From assembly GCA_016873395.1 (NCBI GenBank), contig VGXG01000001.1, positions 62,001 through 126,000 of the forward strand: a stretch of 64,000 nt of DNA, given 5' to 3'. This document shows, piece by piece, positions 33,806 through 41,709 of this stretch (position 1 is its first letter; the number at the start of each line of letters is the position of its first letter). The notes under the pieces were generated by a model. That model was not told the origin of the DNA, did not search any database, and saw only the letters and a list, made by a program, of their open reading frames with translations. Origin of the DNA: Nitrospira sp. (GTDB taxonomy: Bacteria > Nitrospirota > Nitrospiria > Nitrospirales > Nitrospiraceae). The position numbers and the translations under genes were made by a program.

Positions 33806-33874
33806 CTTTCCTTCTTTTTCTCCCCTGTACTATTTTCCTCGTGAAGGAATAGGCGCCTGCGGCAGCGCCATCGC

Positions 33875-33903
33875 TTGACAGTCATTCTAACTAGGACTAT
33901 TAT
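33875..33903 (+). promoter_or_regulatory. Sigma-70 promoter of the marR-cytochrome operon
   Basis: TTGACA (33875-33880), 17-bp spacer, TATTAT (33898-33903). The marR ATG at 33915 follows only 11 bp after the -10 box, so the transcript would be nearly leaderless. No Shine-Dalgarno is seen. Confidence 0.7.
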
Positions 33904-33914
33904 CCGCGCTGCAC

Positions 33915-34436
33915 ATGGACTTGCCGGACTTCAAAGACGATCCTTACTTGAAGGTGCTGCGGCCGCTGGTGGAAGCCTACCTCGCATTCTGGCGGGAAGA
34001 CAGCCGCCACATCCGGTCAATGCGTCTGACCCCTTCCCAGTTCGACGTCATCGCCACGCTGGGCGACACGGAGGGGATGACCTGCTCGGAGCTGTCGGCC
34101 GCCACGCTGGTGACCAAGGGGACGCTCACCGGCGTGCTGGACCGGCTGGCCGCCAAGGGGTTGATCTTTCGTGATGCCGTGGCCGGGGATCGGCGCTGCA
34201 TTCACATTCGCTTGACGGACAAGGGCCAGGCCCTGTTTCGCAAGACCTTCGCAGCCCACGCCTCCTTCTTGCGCCCGCGCTTCGAGCGGGCTCTGACGCA
34301 AAAAGAGGCGGAACAACTCCAGACTCTGCTGTTGCGCATCCGCGACAGTTTTCAGAAACCGCAAAGCAGCCCACGTGAGAGAGTCACACCCGCTTCACCG
34401 ATGGGTCGGCTACGGTGCGGACAAGGAGAAAAATGA
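33915..34436 (+). CDS. MarR family transcriptional regulator
   Basis: 173 aa, winged-helix regulator: RLTPSQFDVIATLGDTEGMT, CSELSAATLVTKGTLTGVLD (recognition helix), LAAKGLIFRDAVAGDRRCIH (wing). The C-terminal 20 residues look unstructured. It is the first gene after a consensus promoter and one base upstream of the cytochrome c gene start, so it probably regulates both. Confidence 0.88.
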   Translation: MDLPDFKDDPYLKVLRPLVEAYLAFWREDSRHIRSMRLTPSQFDVIATLGDTEGMTCSELSAATLVTKGTLTGVLDRLAAKGLIFRDAVAGDRRCIHIRLTDKGQALFRKTFAAHASFLRPRFERALTQKEAEQLQTLLLRIRDSFQKPQSSPRERVTPASPMGRLRCGQGEK

Positions 34437-34437
34437 T

Positions 34438-34962
34438 ATGCTATTACCCGGTCACTCCCTTCGTCTTTTCTTACCGGCAATGCTCCTGGCCGTGTCTTAC
34501 GGCGTGTATGCGGCGGCCGAACCTGTGATGCAGTCGAACAAACCGGGCAAGCGAGCCGATGCCGCTGCGCTTGAGCGCGGGCGCTACCTCGTCAAACTCG
34601 GTGGATGCAACGATTGCCATACACCGGGATATGCCCAGTCCGGAGGCAAGATCGATGAGAACCAGTGGCTCGTGGGCGACAAGCTCGGCTGGCGCGGGCC
34701 ATGGGGCACCACCTATGCGTCCAACCTCAGGCTCTACATCACAACCCTGTCCGAGGACCAATGGGTACAAGTCGCTCGCGCCCTGCAAACGCGCCCACCC
34801 ATGCCGTGGTTTACGCTTCGCGGTCTCCATGAGCGCGACCTGCGAGCGATGTACAAGTTCATCAAACACCTTGGGCCGTCTGGTGAACAGGCCCCCTCAT
34901 ATCTGCCGCCTGATCGGGAGCCTCCGCACCCGTATGTCCAGTTCCCGCAACCTCCGAAATGA
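34438..34962 (+). CDS. Monoheme c-type cytochrome
   Basis: 174 aa with a signal peptide (LRLFLPAMLLAVSYGVYAAA, cleavage near 28) and one heme site GGCNDCHT (CXXCH). A Met ligand candidate is in TRPPMPWF. The body (RGRYLVKLGGCNDCHTPGYA, TTLSEDQWVQVARALQTRPP, LRAMYKFIKHLGPSG) follows the plan of cytochrome c subunits associated with alcohol-type dehydrogenases and diheme families. ATG 34438 has AAGGAG upstream and overlaps the marR end. It likely transfers electrons in the periplasm. Confidence 0.85.
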   Translation: MLLPGHSLRLFLPAMLLAVSYGVYAAAEPVMQSNKPGKRADAAALERGRYLVKLGGCNDCHTPGYAQSGGKIDENQWLVGDKLGWRGPWGTTYASNLRLYITTLSEDQWVQVARALQTRPPMPWFTLRGLHERDLRAMYKFIKHLGPSGEQAPSYLPPDREPPHPYVQFPQPPK

Positions 34963-34978
34963 TTCGCGAGAGAACGAA

Positions 34979-35152
34979 ATGCGATTCCGCATGACTTACG
35001 AGCCGATCACGGTCATCGCCCTCGGCCATCCCGGCGACCCGGATCAACTTCCCGACAAGCTGCGCCAACCTAAACTGGCCGCGCGAACACGCAAACCGAT
35101 CGGCGAGTTCGTTTTCAGCGGCCGTTGGGGTCAGAAGTCGAAGCTCGCCTGA
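34979..35152 (+). pseudogene. Nitroreductase, C-terminal remnant
   Basis: 57 codons ending at TGA 35150-35152. The sequence YEPITVIALGHPGDPDQLPD, LAARTRKPIGEFVF and SGRWG is the usual C-terminal end of nitroreductase-fold flavoproteins. The FMN-binding N-terminal ~140 residues are absent. It lies immediately before the tag pseudogene. Confidence 0.75.
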
Positions 35153-35154
35153 CC

Positions 35155-35694
35155 ATGCCCATTTCCAAGGCCAGCATCCCCCGACATCGCTGCGAGTGGG
35201 GCGTGCCGACTCACAACGACCGCAAATTGTTCGAGTTCCTGATCCTAGAAGGTGCGCAGGCCGGGTTAAGTTGGGAAACAGTTTTGAAGAAGCGCTCAGC
35301 CTAACGGAAAGCCTTCGATAACTTCGATGCGAGAAAAATCGCCCGATACAGCCGTCACAAGAGAAAGCAGTTGCTCGCCAACCCGGGCATCATCCGCAAC
35401 CGGCTCAAGATCACCTCTGCCGTTCAGAACGCGAAGGCCTTCCTCGCCGTCAAAAAAGAGTTCGGCAGTTTTGCTGCCTACATCTGGCGATTCGTCGGCG
35501 GGCGTCCTATCATGAACGCGCGGCACTCACTCAGGCAGATCCCTGCCCGCACGCTGGAATCCGATGCGATGAGTAAGGATTTGAAAAAACGAGGATTCAA
35601 TTTCGTGGGTTCGACCATCTGCTATGCGTTCATGCAGGCCGTCGGCATGGTGAACGACCATGTGACCACTTGCTTTCGTTACAATAAGACATGA
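35155..35694 (+). pseudogene. tag: 3-methyladenine DNA glycosylase I (Tag), nonsense-mutated
   Basis: A single reading frame from ATG 35155 to TGA 35692-35694 is recognisable as Tag: WGVPTHNDRKLFEFLILEGA, QAGLSWETVLKKRSA, then TAA (35302-35304), then RKAFDNFDARKIARY, ANPGIIRNRLKI, FAAYIWRFV, KRGFNFVGSTICYAFMQAVG and MVNDH. The stop falls where the family has Tyr (AYRKAF), one base from TAC. The N-terminal Cys/Tyr segment (CXWC...YHDE) is deleted. So it is a decayed alkylation-repair gene. Confidence 0.88.
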
Positions 35695-35736
35695 CCCAGC
35701 ACGTGCGTTCTTGAGAAACCGCAGGATGATAAACAA

Positions 35737-35785
35737 CCTCACCCTTTCACGCCCATCGCGCGTCACGCGTCACGCGTCACGGTTT
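35737..35785. repeat. GTCACGC heptad run upstream of the MBL gene
   Basis: CGCGTCACGCGTCACGCGTC then ACGG, immediately before ATG 35788. Only a weak partner arm (CCTTTCACGCCC) is visible. Confidence 0.7.
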
Positions 35786-35787
35786 CC

Positions 35788-36540
35788 ATGCACCTGACCA
35801 TCCTCGGCTCCGGCACCAACGTTCATCCCACGCGGGCGGCGGCCGGGTACCTGGTGCAGACTGACCAGACGCTGCTCCTCGATTTTGGCCCGCGCACGCT
35901 GGGCAACCTGATGAAGCTCGGCGTGAACAGGCATGCGCTCCGCTATATTCTCTTTTCCCACTTCCACGCCGACCATTTCGCCGACTTTATTCATTTCTTC
36001 TTCGATGCCGTCTTCTATTCCAAGTTCGTCGGCAAACGGCCGGACCTCACGATTATCGGCCCGCGTGGGACGAAGAAACTGTTCGGCCTTATGCTGAAGA
36101 ATTTTCCCGGGTTCAATGCCGGCGCCTTTCGCGTGACGATTCGGGAGGTCGCGGACCGGAGCTTCCGGATCGGCCGTGCCAATATTACGGCCCGCACGGT
36201 CGAGCACAGTCAACGGCTCCACTGCCTCGGCTATCGGATTGAATATGGGAAGAAGGTGCTCGCCTACTCAGGAGACGCTATGTACTGCGATGGTCTGCTC
36301 CGCCTCTGCCACGGAGCGGACGTCGCAGTTCTGGACTGCTCGTTCCCGGCCAACCGGCCCGGTCCGAACCATCTTCACGCTGGCGACTGCGGGCGCGTGG
36401 CGCGCGAGGCCAGCGTCAAGCGCTTGGTCCTCTCGCACTTCTATCCGATCACGGAACGGTTCGACGTCAAGAAGCAGGCGGGCCGCTTGTTTAAAGGGAG
36501 GATTACGATGGGACGGGATTTGATGCGGGTCGTGCTGTAG
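35788..36540 (+). CDS. RNase Z-like MBL-fold hydrolase
   Basis: 250 aa metallo-beta-lactamase fold of the ElaC/RNase Z-like group: LTILGSGTNVHPTRAAAGYL, LLLDFGPRTLGNL, LFSHFHADHFADFIHFFFDA (HXHXDH), AYSGDAMYCDGLLRL, LVLSHFYPI. It lacks the long flexible arm of true tRNA RNase Z. The N-terminal GSGT...R motif favours a phosphodiesterase. The start codon follows a repeat run and has no clear Shine-Dalgarno. Confidence 0.82.
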   Translation: MHLTILGSGTNVHPTRAAAGYLVQTDQTLLLDFGPRTLGNLMKLGVNRHALRYILFSHFHADHFADFIHFFFDAVFYSKFVGKRPDLTIIGPRGTKKLFGLMLKNFPGFNAGAFRVTIREVADRSFRIGRANITARTVEHSQRLHCLGYRIEYGKKVLAYSGDAMYCDGLLRLCHGADVAVLDCSFPANRPGPNHLHAGDCGRVAREASVKRLVLSHFYPITERFDVKKQAGRLFKGRITMGRDLMRVVL

Positions 36541-36568
36541 CGCGGCGCGACTCGAACGGATTCGCCTT

Positions 36569-36752
36569 TAGCCCGCATTATTCATGAACGCTTCTGCTGC
36601 AAACGCGGATACGCTGTTCCGATGGACGTGCTCGCCACTCAGTCGGTCAACATACTGTTTCAAGTATGCCTCCCTCCTTCCTGGCTGCGCTTGCCCGTCT
36701 CACAACGCGTCTGCGCGTTTTCGCGACGAACCGCCATGAATAATGCGGGCTA
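36569..36752. repeat. TIR element copy B
   Basis: About 184 bp. Ends TAGCCCGCATTATTCATG and CATGAATAATGCGGGCTA are perfect inverted repeats of 18 bp. Interior matches copy A (ACGCTTCTGCTGCAA, ACTGTTTCAAGTATGCCTC, TTCGCGACGAACCG). Relative to A (TAACCC/GGGTTA) the third base pair changes from A:T to G:C on both arms. The last triplet CTA is the stop codon TAG of the minus-strand gene. Confidence 0.88.
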
Positions 36753-37628
36753 GCCGCCCTGGCATTGTTCCTGACTGCCGCCCGTGGGACCTTCCAACGC
36801 CTCAATGAACCGGCCCAGCCGGGCCCCCTTCACCGGATCGTCCAGCTTCTGGTAAATGGCGATGAGGTTCTTCACGATCCGGACCAAAATGGCACGGGTG
36901 GAGCTTTTCTGCAGATATTTTTCCTCGAAGCCATACCCGGCCTGCGTCAGGAATCGCGCGCAGTCCTTCTCGGTCAGCAAGGCCCCGCCGTTGAAGCAGT
37001 CGATGAAGATTTTGTAGCGTTCCGAGTCGAACTTGACGAGGAAATGACCGGGCATGCCGATGCCCGCCACCGGCAACCTCAAGCGACGCGCCACCAGCAG
37101 GTAGATGACCGACAGGCTGATCGGGATGCCGGTCCGACGCTCGAGCACCCGGTTCAGATAGCTGTTGTCCGCCTCATAGTAATTCTTGGTATTGCCCCGG
37201 AACCCCTGTTCGGCGAACAGGTACCGCCCCAGTGTTTTCACCGTTTCCTCACCGGACACCCGAGGTCCCATGCGGTCCCGGACCTCAGCCGCCATCGCAT
37301 CGAGCTGCCTGGTGTAGATTCGCGCCTCCAGGCTGGGATAGGCGTAGCGGGCGATCAGGAACGCGCCGGCTTCCAGGTCGATCCGATCGTCCGGCCTGGC
37401 CGCCAGGTCGCGAAGCTCTTCCTGCAGCCGGCTGCCTCGGATCTCATCGAGGACCTCCTCGATCCGCCTGGCCATCTCCGGTTGCTCGATCTCAGCTTCC
37501 TGCAAGAGGGGAACGGCCGAATCGCCGATCTCGACCAGCTTGCCGCTGATGGTCTTGACGATCCGCTCGTTCTCGTCGGACAGGAGCTTGATCAACGCCC
37601 GAATCTGATTTTCACCGGCCTGCGTCAT
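36750..37628 (-). CDS. SirB1/transglutaminase-like domain protein
   Basis: 292 aa. The N-terminal ~80 residues look like a HEAT-type pair (ALIKLLSDENERIVKTISGK, LEIGDSAVPLLQEAEIEQPE-like). Residues ~85-290 are the SirB1 family: YPSLEARIYTRQLDAMAAEV, YLFAEQGFRGNTKNYYEADN, SYLNRVLERRTGIPISLSVI, LPVAGIGMPGHFLVKFD (conserved GMPGHFL). The transglutaminase-like core is thought to be non-catalytic in many members. The stop codon is the end of TIR element B. Confidence 0.85.
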   Translation of the reverse strand: MTQAGENQIRALIKLLSDENERIVKTISGKLVEIGDSAVPLLQEAEIEQPEMARRIEEVLDEIRGSRLQEELRDLAARPDDRIDLEAGAFLIARYAYPSLEARIYTRQLDAMAAEVRDRMGPRVSGEETVKTLGRYLFAEQGFRGNTKNYYEADNSYLNRVLERRTGIPISLSVIYLLVARRLRLPVAGIGMPGHFLVKFDSERYKIFIDCFNGGALLTEKDCARFLTQAGYGFEEKYLQKSSTRAILVRIVKNLIAIYQKLDDPVKGARLGRFIEALEGPTGGSQEQCQGG

Positions 37629-37659
37629 ACGCCGTCCGTCTCGCGTATCTCGTCGTCAG

Positions 37660-37805
37660 TCACACGTGGCAAGTCCCAAGTGGCAAGTGCACAAGTGACC
37701 AAGTAACAAGGGCCCGAAACTTGTTTTGGCTACTTGCAGCTTGTCAGCTTGGTCACTTGTCAGCTCGCTCCATTTGTCATTGGCCCGTTTCACGTTTCAC
37801 GTCTC
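37660..37805. repeat. Island GGCAAGT / CACTTGC between minus-strand genes
   Basis: Left GTGGCAAGTCCCAAGTGGCA and AGTGCACAAGTGACCAAGTA; right GCTACTTGCAGCTTGTCAGC, then a ~48-bp stretch nearly identical to 33100-33150, then TTTCACGTTTCACG. Confidence 0.85.
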
Positions 37806-37807
37806 TT

Positions 37808-38587
37808 TCAACCCATTGCCCGGCGGAACGCTTTGGCACTGCCGTACAGGCAGAGCGCGTCAAAGGCCACCATGATCACCACAACCATGGCGACGGGACC
37901 CAGCGCGGCAGCCCAGCCGGACAGGATCAACGGCCGGACCGCGTCGATAGCCCAGGTCATGGGATTGAACCGGGCCAGCAGGCTCATCCAAGCCGGCATC
38001 GCCGATAAGGGAACCAGGGCCGAACTCAGAAAGATCATCGGCAGCGAAAGAAACCCGAGCACGGAGAAAAAATCACCGTGGCTCTTGACCGAAAACGCCA
38101 AGGCCATCGAGATGGCGGTCAACCCGACGCCGAACAGCAGGCCGATGAGCAGGATGACCGCTACGCCCAGAAAGCCGGTGGCCGGACGGACGCCGAAGAG
38201 AAAGGCAACGCCCAGGATCACCAGGACTTGCAGGCTCGTGATCGTCATCACGAAGAGAAACCGGCTCAGGATCACGGAAGTGCGATGGATCGGCGTCGAC
38301 ATCAGCCGCTCCAGGAAGCCGTTCTCCTTGTCGAAGAGGAGATCCACCCCGCCCGCCAGCCCGTTGTTGAGCACCGTCATCACCACCACCCCGGCTGCCA
38401 GAAAGCTGATGTAGGTGGGCGCCTGGACCACCTGCGTATCCGCCGCCCGCTGGAAGAGGTTGCCGAAGAAGATCAGCCAGAACAGCATCGGCTGCACCAG
38501 CGTGAACAGCATGCTGAACTTCTCGCGGCTGAGCCGGCGGACCCACCGCATGGTCAAGGCACTGATTTCTTGAAGATATTCGCGCAT
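37808..38587 (-). CDS. ABC-2 type transporter permease
   Basis: 259 aa, six transmembrane segments. ABC-2 features: YLQEISALTMRWVRRLSREK (N-terminal coupling helix), FLAAGVVVMTVLNNGLAGGV, DKENGFLERLMSTPIHRTSV (intracellular loop signature), FLSLPMIFLSSALVPLSAMP and NPMTWAIDAVRPLIL. This is the DrrB-like drug or lipid exporter type. It is downstream of its ATPase (38665-39648), with a repeat island in the 77-bp gap. Confidence 0.93.
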   Translation of the reverse strand: MREYLQEISALTMRWVRRLSREKFSMLFTLVQPMLFWLIFFGNLFQRAADTQVVQAPTYISFLAAGVVVMTVLNNGLAGGVDLLFDKENGFLERLMSTPIHRTSVILSRFLFVMTITSLQVLVILGVAFLFGVRPATGFLGVAVILLIGLLFGVGLTAISMALAFSVKSHGDFFSVLGFLSLPMIFLSSALVPLSAMPAWMSLLARFNPMTWAIDAVRPLILSGWAAALGPVAMVVVIMVAFDALCLYGSAKAFRRAMG

Positions 38588-38591
38588 GAAA

Positions 38592-38668
38592 TTCGGTTAA
38601 AAGTTTTCAGTTATCAGTTCTTAGTTTTCAGTTCTCAGATTTTAAACTGATCACTGATAACTGATTAC
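38592..38668. repeat. Island CAGTTNT / AACTGAT between ABC genes
   Basis: Left GTTTTCAGTTATCAGTTCTT and AGTTTTCAGTTCTCAG; right AACTGATCACTGATAACTGA. A near-perfect stem of about 25 bp. Confidence 0.9.
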
Positions 38669-39648
38669 TCTTCAGCCTCCGGAAACTCACTGCGGATCGC
38701 GTGACCCGTGTGCGCCACGAAGACGTCGTCCAGCCTCGGACGGTGGTACTCGATGAATTCCAGCCGACAGGCGAGACGGCCGGCCGCCTCCAGGACTGCG
38801 GGCAAGGCCTTCTCCGGAGACTCCACCCTGATCTCCAGGCCGGTCGGTCTGGTACTGATCGCCCGGATGGCCGGCAGGCCCTTCAGAGCGGAGGCCAACA
38901 GCTCAACCCGTCCCATGTCGGCCTCGCCTACGGTCAATGACAGGGTGTCCCCCCCCAACGCCGTTTTGAGCTCGCTGGGCGATCCCAGCGCTTTGATACG
39001 TCCTTCGTCGATGATCGCCAGTCGATCGCACAACTGATCCGCCTCATCCAGGTAGTTGGTGGTCATGACCACCGTGATGCCCCGTTCCCGCAGACGCCGG
39101 ATATACTCCCAGATCCGCAGGCGACTCTGCACGTCCAATCCCAATGTCGGCTCATCGAGGAAGAGGATCTTGGGGTTGGGCAAGAGTCCACAGGCAATGT
39201 CCAGCTTGCGTTTCATGCCCCCCGAATAGGTCTTTGCCGGCAGGTCGGCCTTGCCCTCCAGATCCACGAGCTTCAAGAGCTCAGCGATCCGGCGGCAGCT
39301 CTCGTCTTTGGGTAGGTGGTAGAGATCGCCGAGCAGGAGCAAATGCTCCCGGCCGGTGAGGAAACGATCGATGGCCCGCTCCTGCGGCACGTAGCCGATC
39401 AGCCGGCGGACCGCTTCGGCCTCTCGGACCACGTCGTGGCCCAGCACCGTGGCCTGGCCGGTGGTCGGACGCAAGAGCGTGATGAGGACACGAAGCGTTG
39501 TGCTCTTACCGGCCCCGTTGGGCCCCAGCAGCCCGAAGATCTCTCCGGCATAGACTTGGAAGGAAAGATCCTGGACGGCTGTGACGCCGTCATAGACCTT
39601 GCCCAGCTTCGAGACGTCGATGGCGACTGCCCGGCCCATCATCCCCAT
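38665..39648 (-). CDS. ABC transporter ATPase, DrrA-like
   Basis: About 327 aa. LLGPNGAGKSTTLRVL (Walker A), YVPQERAIDRFLTGREHL (Q-loop), YSGGMKRKLDIACGLLPNPK (signature), ILFLDEPTLGLDVQSR (Walker B), VVMTTNYLDEADQLCDRLAI (H-loop position is Asn: TTNY, where most ABC ATPases have TTHY). A C-terminal ~90-residue regulatory domain follows, as in DrrA/daunorubicin-type proteins. Several starts are possible (39648, 39642, 39639); a purine-rich GGATGGGG favours the inner ones. It is 4 bp downstream of the Lon-domain gene. Confidence 0.92.
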   Translation of the reverse strand: MGMMGRAVAIDVSKLGKVYDGVTAVQDLSFQVYAGEIFGLLGPNGAGKSTTLRVLITLLRPTTGQATVLGHDVVREAEAVRRLIGYVPQERAIDRFLTGREHLLLLGDLYHLPKDESCRRIAELLKLVDLEGKADLPAKTYSGGMKRKLDIACGLLPNPKILFLDEPTLGLDVQSRLRIWEYIRRLRERGITVVMTTNYLDEADQLCDRLAIIDEGRIKALGSPSELKTALGGDTLSLTVGEADMGRVELLASALKGLPAIRAISTRPTGLEIRVESPEKALPAVLEAAGRLACRLEFIEYHRPRLDDVFVAHTGHAIRSEFPEAEE

Positions 39649-39652
39649 CCTT

Positions 39653-40324
39653 TTACGCGTCGCCTTTCGCGCCACCGCGTTCGTCGAGCTTGAACTGGAT
39701 CAGGTCGCGCAGCCGGCTGGCCCGTTGCCAAAGGCCGTCGGCTTCCACGAGAAACTGTTTTTCAAGAGGAGTCAGGTCCAAGTAGGTCGCCAGGCTATTG
39801 ACGAGCACTTCGTCATCGACATCAGGGCGAACCAGCCCCTGCCACTGATGACCGTCCTCGCAGGAGATCAGGTACCGCTCCAGAGCGCGGACCAGTTCCG
39901 TTCGCACGGATGGCCCCAACGGCGTATCGGCTTCGGCCGGTTTCAAGGCCACTCGAGCCTCGCGGTAGCCTCTCTCGAAATATTGCTCGCGCACCTCGAA
40001 TCGGTGCAACCCCTGAAGAAGGATGTTGTAGCGGCCGTCCGGCAAGGGCTGCACGCTGACCAACCGCCCAACGCACCCCATCTCGAAGATGGGCGGGTTC
40101 CCGTAGTAGTCCTGCTCCCACCCTTCCTTGAGCAACACCATCCCGATGCACCGTCCGCCGGCGGCTGCATCGGCCACCATGGCCCGGTAGCGAGGCTCGA
40201 AGATATGCAGCGGCAAGTACATCTTCGGGAAGAACACGACGTTCGGAAGGGGAAAGAGGGGGAACCGCTCCGGCACGCGGAACAGGTCTTTGCCGGGAGG
40301 AGTCCGCTCCTGCTCGATTTGCAT
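39653..40324 (-). CDS. LON peptidase substrate-binding domain protein
   Basis: 223 aa. Consists of the N-terminal domain of Lon only: FPLFPLPNVVFFPKMYLPLH, IFEPRYRAMVADAAAGGRCI, GMVLL, GCVGRLVSVQPLPDGRYNIL, LQGLHRFEV, followed by a helical part ending in LDERGGAKGDA. No ATPase or protease domain. Stand-alone copies are common and are thought to bind protein substrates. It is first in a run with the ABC exporter. Confidence 0.9.
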   Translation of the reverse strand: MQIEQERTPPGKDLFRVPERFPLFPLPNVVFFPKMYLPLHIFEPRYRAMVADAAAGGRCIGMVLLKEGWEQDYYGNPPIFEMGCVGRLVSVQPLPDGRYNILLQGLHRFEVREQYFERGYREARVALKPAEADTPLGPSVRTELVRALERYLISCEDGHQWQGLVRPDVDDEVLVNSLATYLDLTPLEKQFLVEADGLWQRASRLRDLIQFKLDERGGAKGDA

Positions 40325-40479
40325 GCTTCACGATAGCCGAAGGTCCCTCACTGTGTCAACTGCGCGTCGGCTCCCTTCGACGACCAATAAATTGCTCGAA
40401 ACCCTCTCCAGCAGAGGAGATTTGCGTCCTCGCCTCCCGCGTGCTATAAGCCTCTCCAGGAGAGGATGACCTCAATCTC

Positions 40480-41709
40480 GTGGCTGGGAGGCTCTGCATT
40501 CAGGCCGTGCCCTATGGGATCCCCAACCGTCCGCCGCATCGGACAGCCTGGCCGGCTCGATTCAGCCGACACGTTGCGATCGGCGTCTGTTTGACCGCAC
40601 ACCTGGCCTTGGCCGCTTCAGCCCCTGCCGGAAATCCCGCGGCAGGCAATCCCCCTCTCCCTCCGTCTGCATTCCGACCGGCGCTCGCAGGATATCCGTA
40701 TCACTTCCCGTTCGACCACGGATCTCACGACGAGTTCCGTACCGAGTGGTGGTACTACACGGGACATCTTTCCACGAAACAACACCGGCGGTTTGGGTAT
40801 CAACTCACCTTCTTCCGAAGGGGCGTGGACCAGCCCTCGGTCAACTCCAACCCCTCCCGCTGGGCGATGCGGCACCTCTACTTGGCTCACCTGGCCTTGT
40901 CGGATCACGAGCGGTCCCGCTTCCGCTACGCCGAAAAGGTGAGCCGGGCGGGCATCGGAAAAGCCGGCGCCGAGACCGGGCGCCTGCATGTCTGGATCGA
41001 CCGCTGGAGCGCTGACACGCCGTCATCGGAACAGGATCGCCACTATCTTCGGGCCTCGGCCGAAGACTTCTCGCTGGACCTCACCGTGACGTCTGAAAAA
41101 TCCCCGATCATCCACGGCCGGGCAGGGGTCAGCCGAAAGGGTCGCGCGGTGGAGCAGGCCTCCCACTACTATTCCCTGACCCGCCTGGCGACGACCGGCA
41201 CCCTCGTCGTGGAGGGGGAGATCATGGAAGTCGAGGGGACCAGTTGGATGGACCACGAGTTCGGCTCCGGCGACCTGGGGGCCGATCAAGTCGGATGGGA
41301 CTGGTTCAGCTTCCAACTGGACAACCGGACCGAGTTGATGTTCTATCGGTTGCGCCGTGCCGACGGGACGGCTGATCCGGCCTCCAGCGGAACCCTGATC
41401 CTTCCGGATGGACGGTCGCAGCACCTTCTGCTGTCGGACGTCCGGATCGAGCCGCTGGATTACTGGACCAGCGGCGCGAGCGGCGCCCGCTATCCCAGTC
41501 GCTGGCGCTTCTCTGTGCCGACGGCCGGCCTGACCTTGGACGTAACTCCCAGGCTCCCAAATCAGGAGCTGATCACCCAACGCAGCACTCAGGTGACCTA
41601 TTGGGAGGGGGCCGTGGAGATCGCCGGCGCGCTTCGTGAGGCGCCGATCGCCGGACTGGGCTACGTCGAGCTGACCGGCTATGCCGAGCGGTTTAGACAG
41701 AAACTATGA
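40480..41709 (+). CDS. AttH/CrtC-like lipocalin-type protein
   Basis: 409 aa from GTG 40480. A signal peptide (about 28-50, VAIGVCLTAHLALAASAPAG) suggests export. The mature part is the AttH/carotenoid 1,2-hydratase-like double lipocalin: FPFDHGSHDEFRTEWWYYTG, HLSTKQHRRFGYQLTFFRRG, GTSWMDHEFGSGDLGADQVG (conserved WMDHEF), WDWFSFQLDNRTELMFYRLR and LGYVELTGY. In some genomes AttH is encoded with an ABC permease; here it overlaps a beta-propeller lipoprotein gene by 4 bp. Whether it acts on a carotenoid is unknown. Confidence 0.85.
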   Translation: MAGRLCIQAVPYGIPNRPPHRTAWPARFSRHVAIGVCLTAHLALAASAPAGNPAAGNPPLPPSAFRPALAGYPYHFPFDHGSHDEFRTEWWYYTGHLSTKQHRRFGYQLTFFRRGVDQPSVNSNPSRWAMRHLYLAHLALSDHERSRFRYAEKVSRAGIGKAGAETGRLHVWIDRWSADTPSSEQDRHYLRASAEDFSLDLTVTSEKSPIIHGRAGVSRKGRAVEQASHYYSLTRLATTGTLVVEGEIMEVEGTSWMDHEFGSGDLGADQVGWDWFSFQLDNRTELMFYRLRRADGTADPASSGTLILPDGRSQHLLLSDVRIEPLDYWTSGASGARYPSRWRFSVPTAGLTLDVTPRLPNQELITQRSTQVTYWEGAVEIAGALREAPIAGLGYVELTGYAERFRQKL

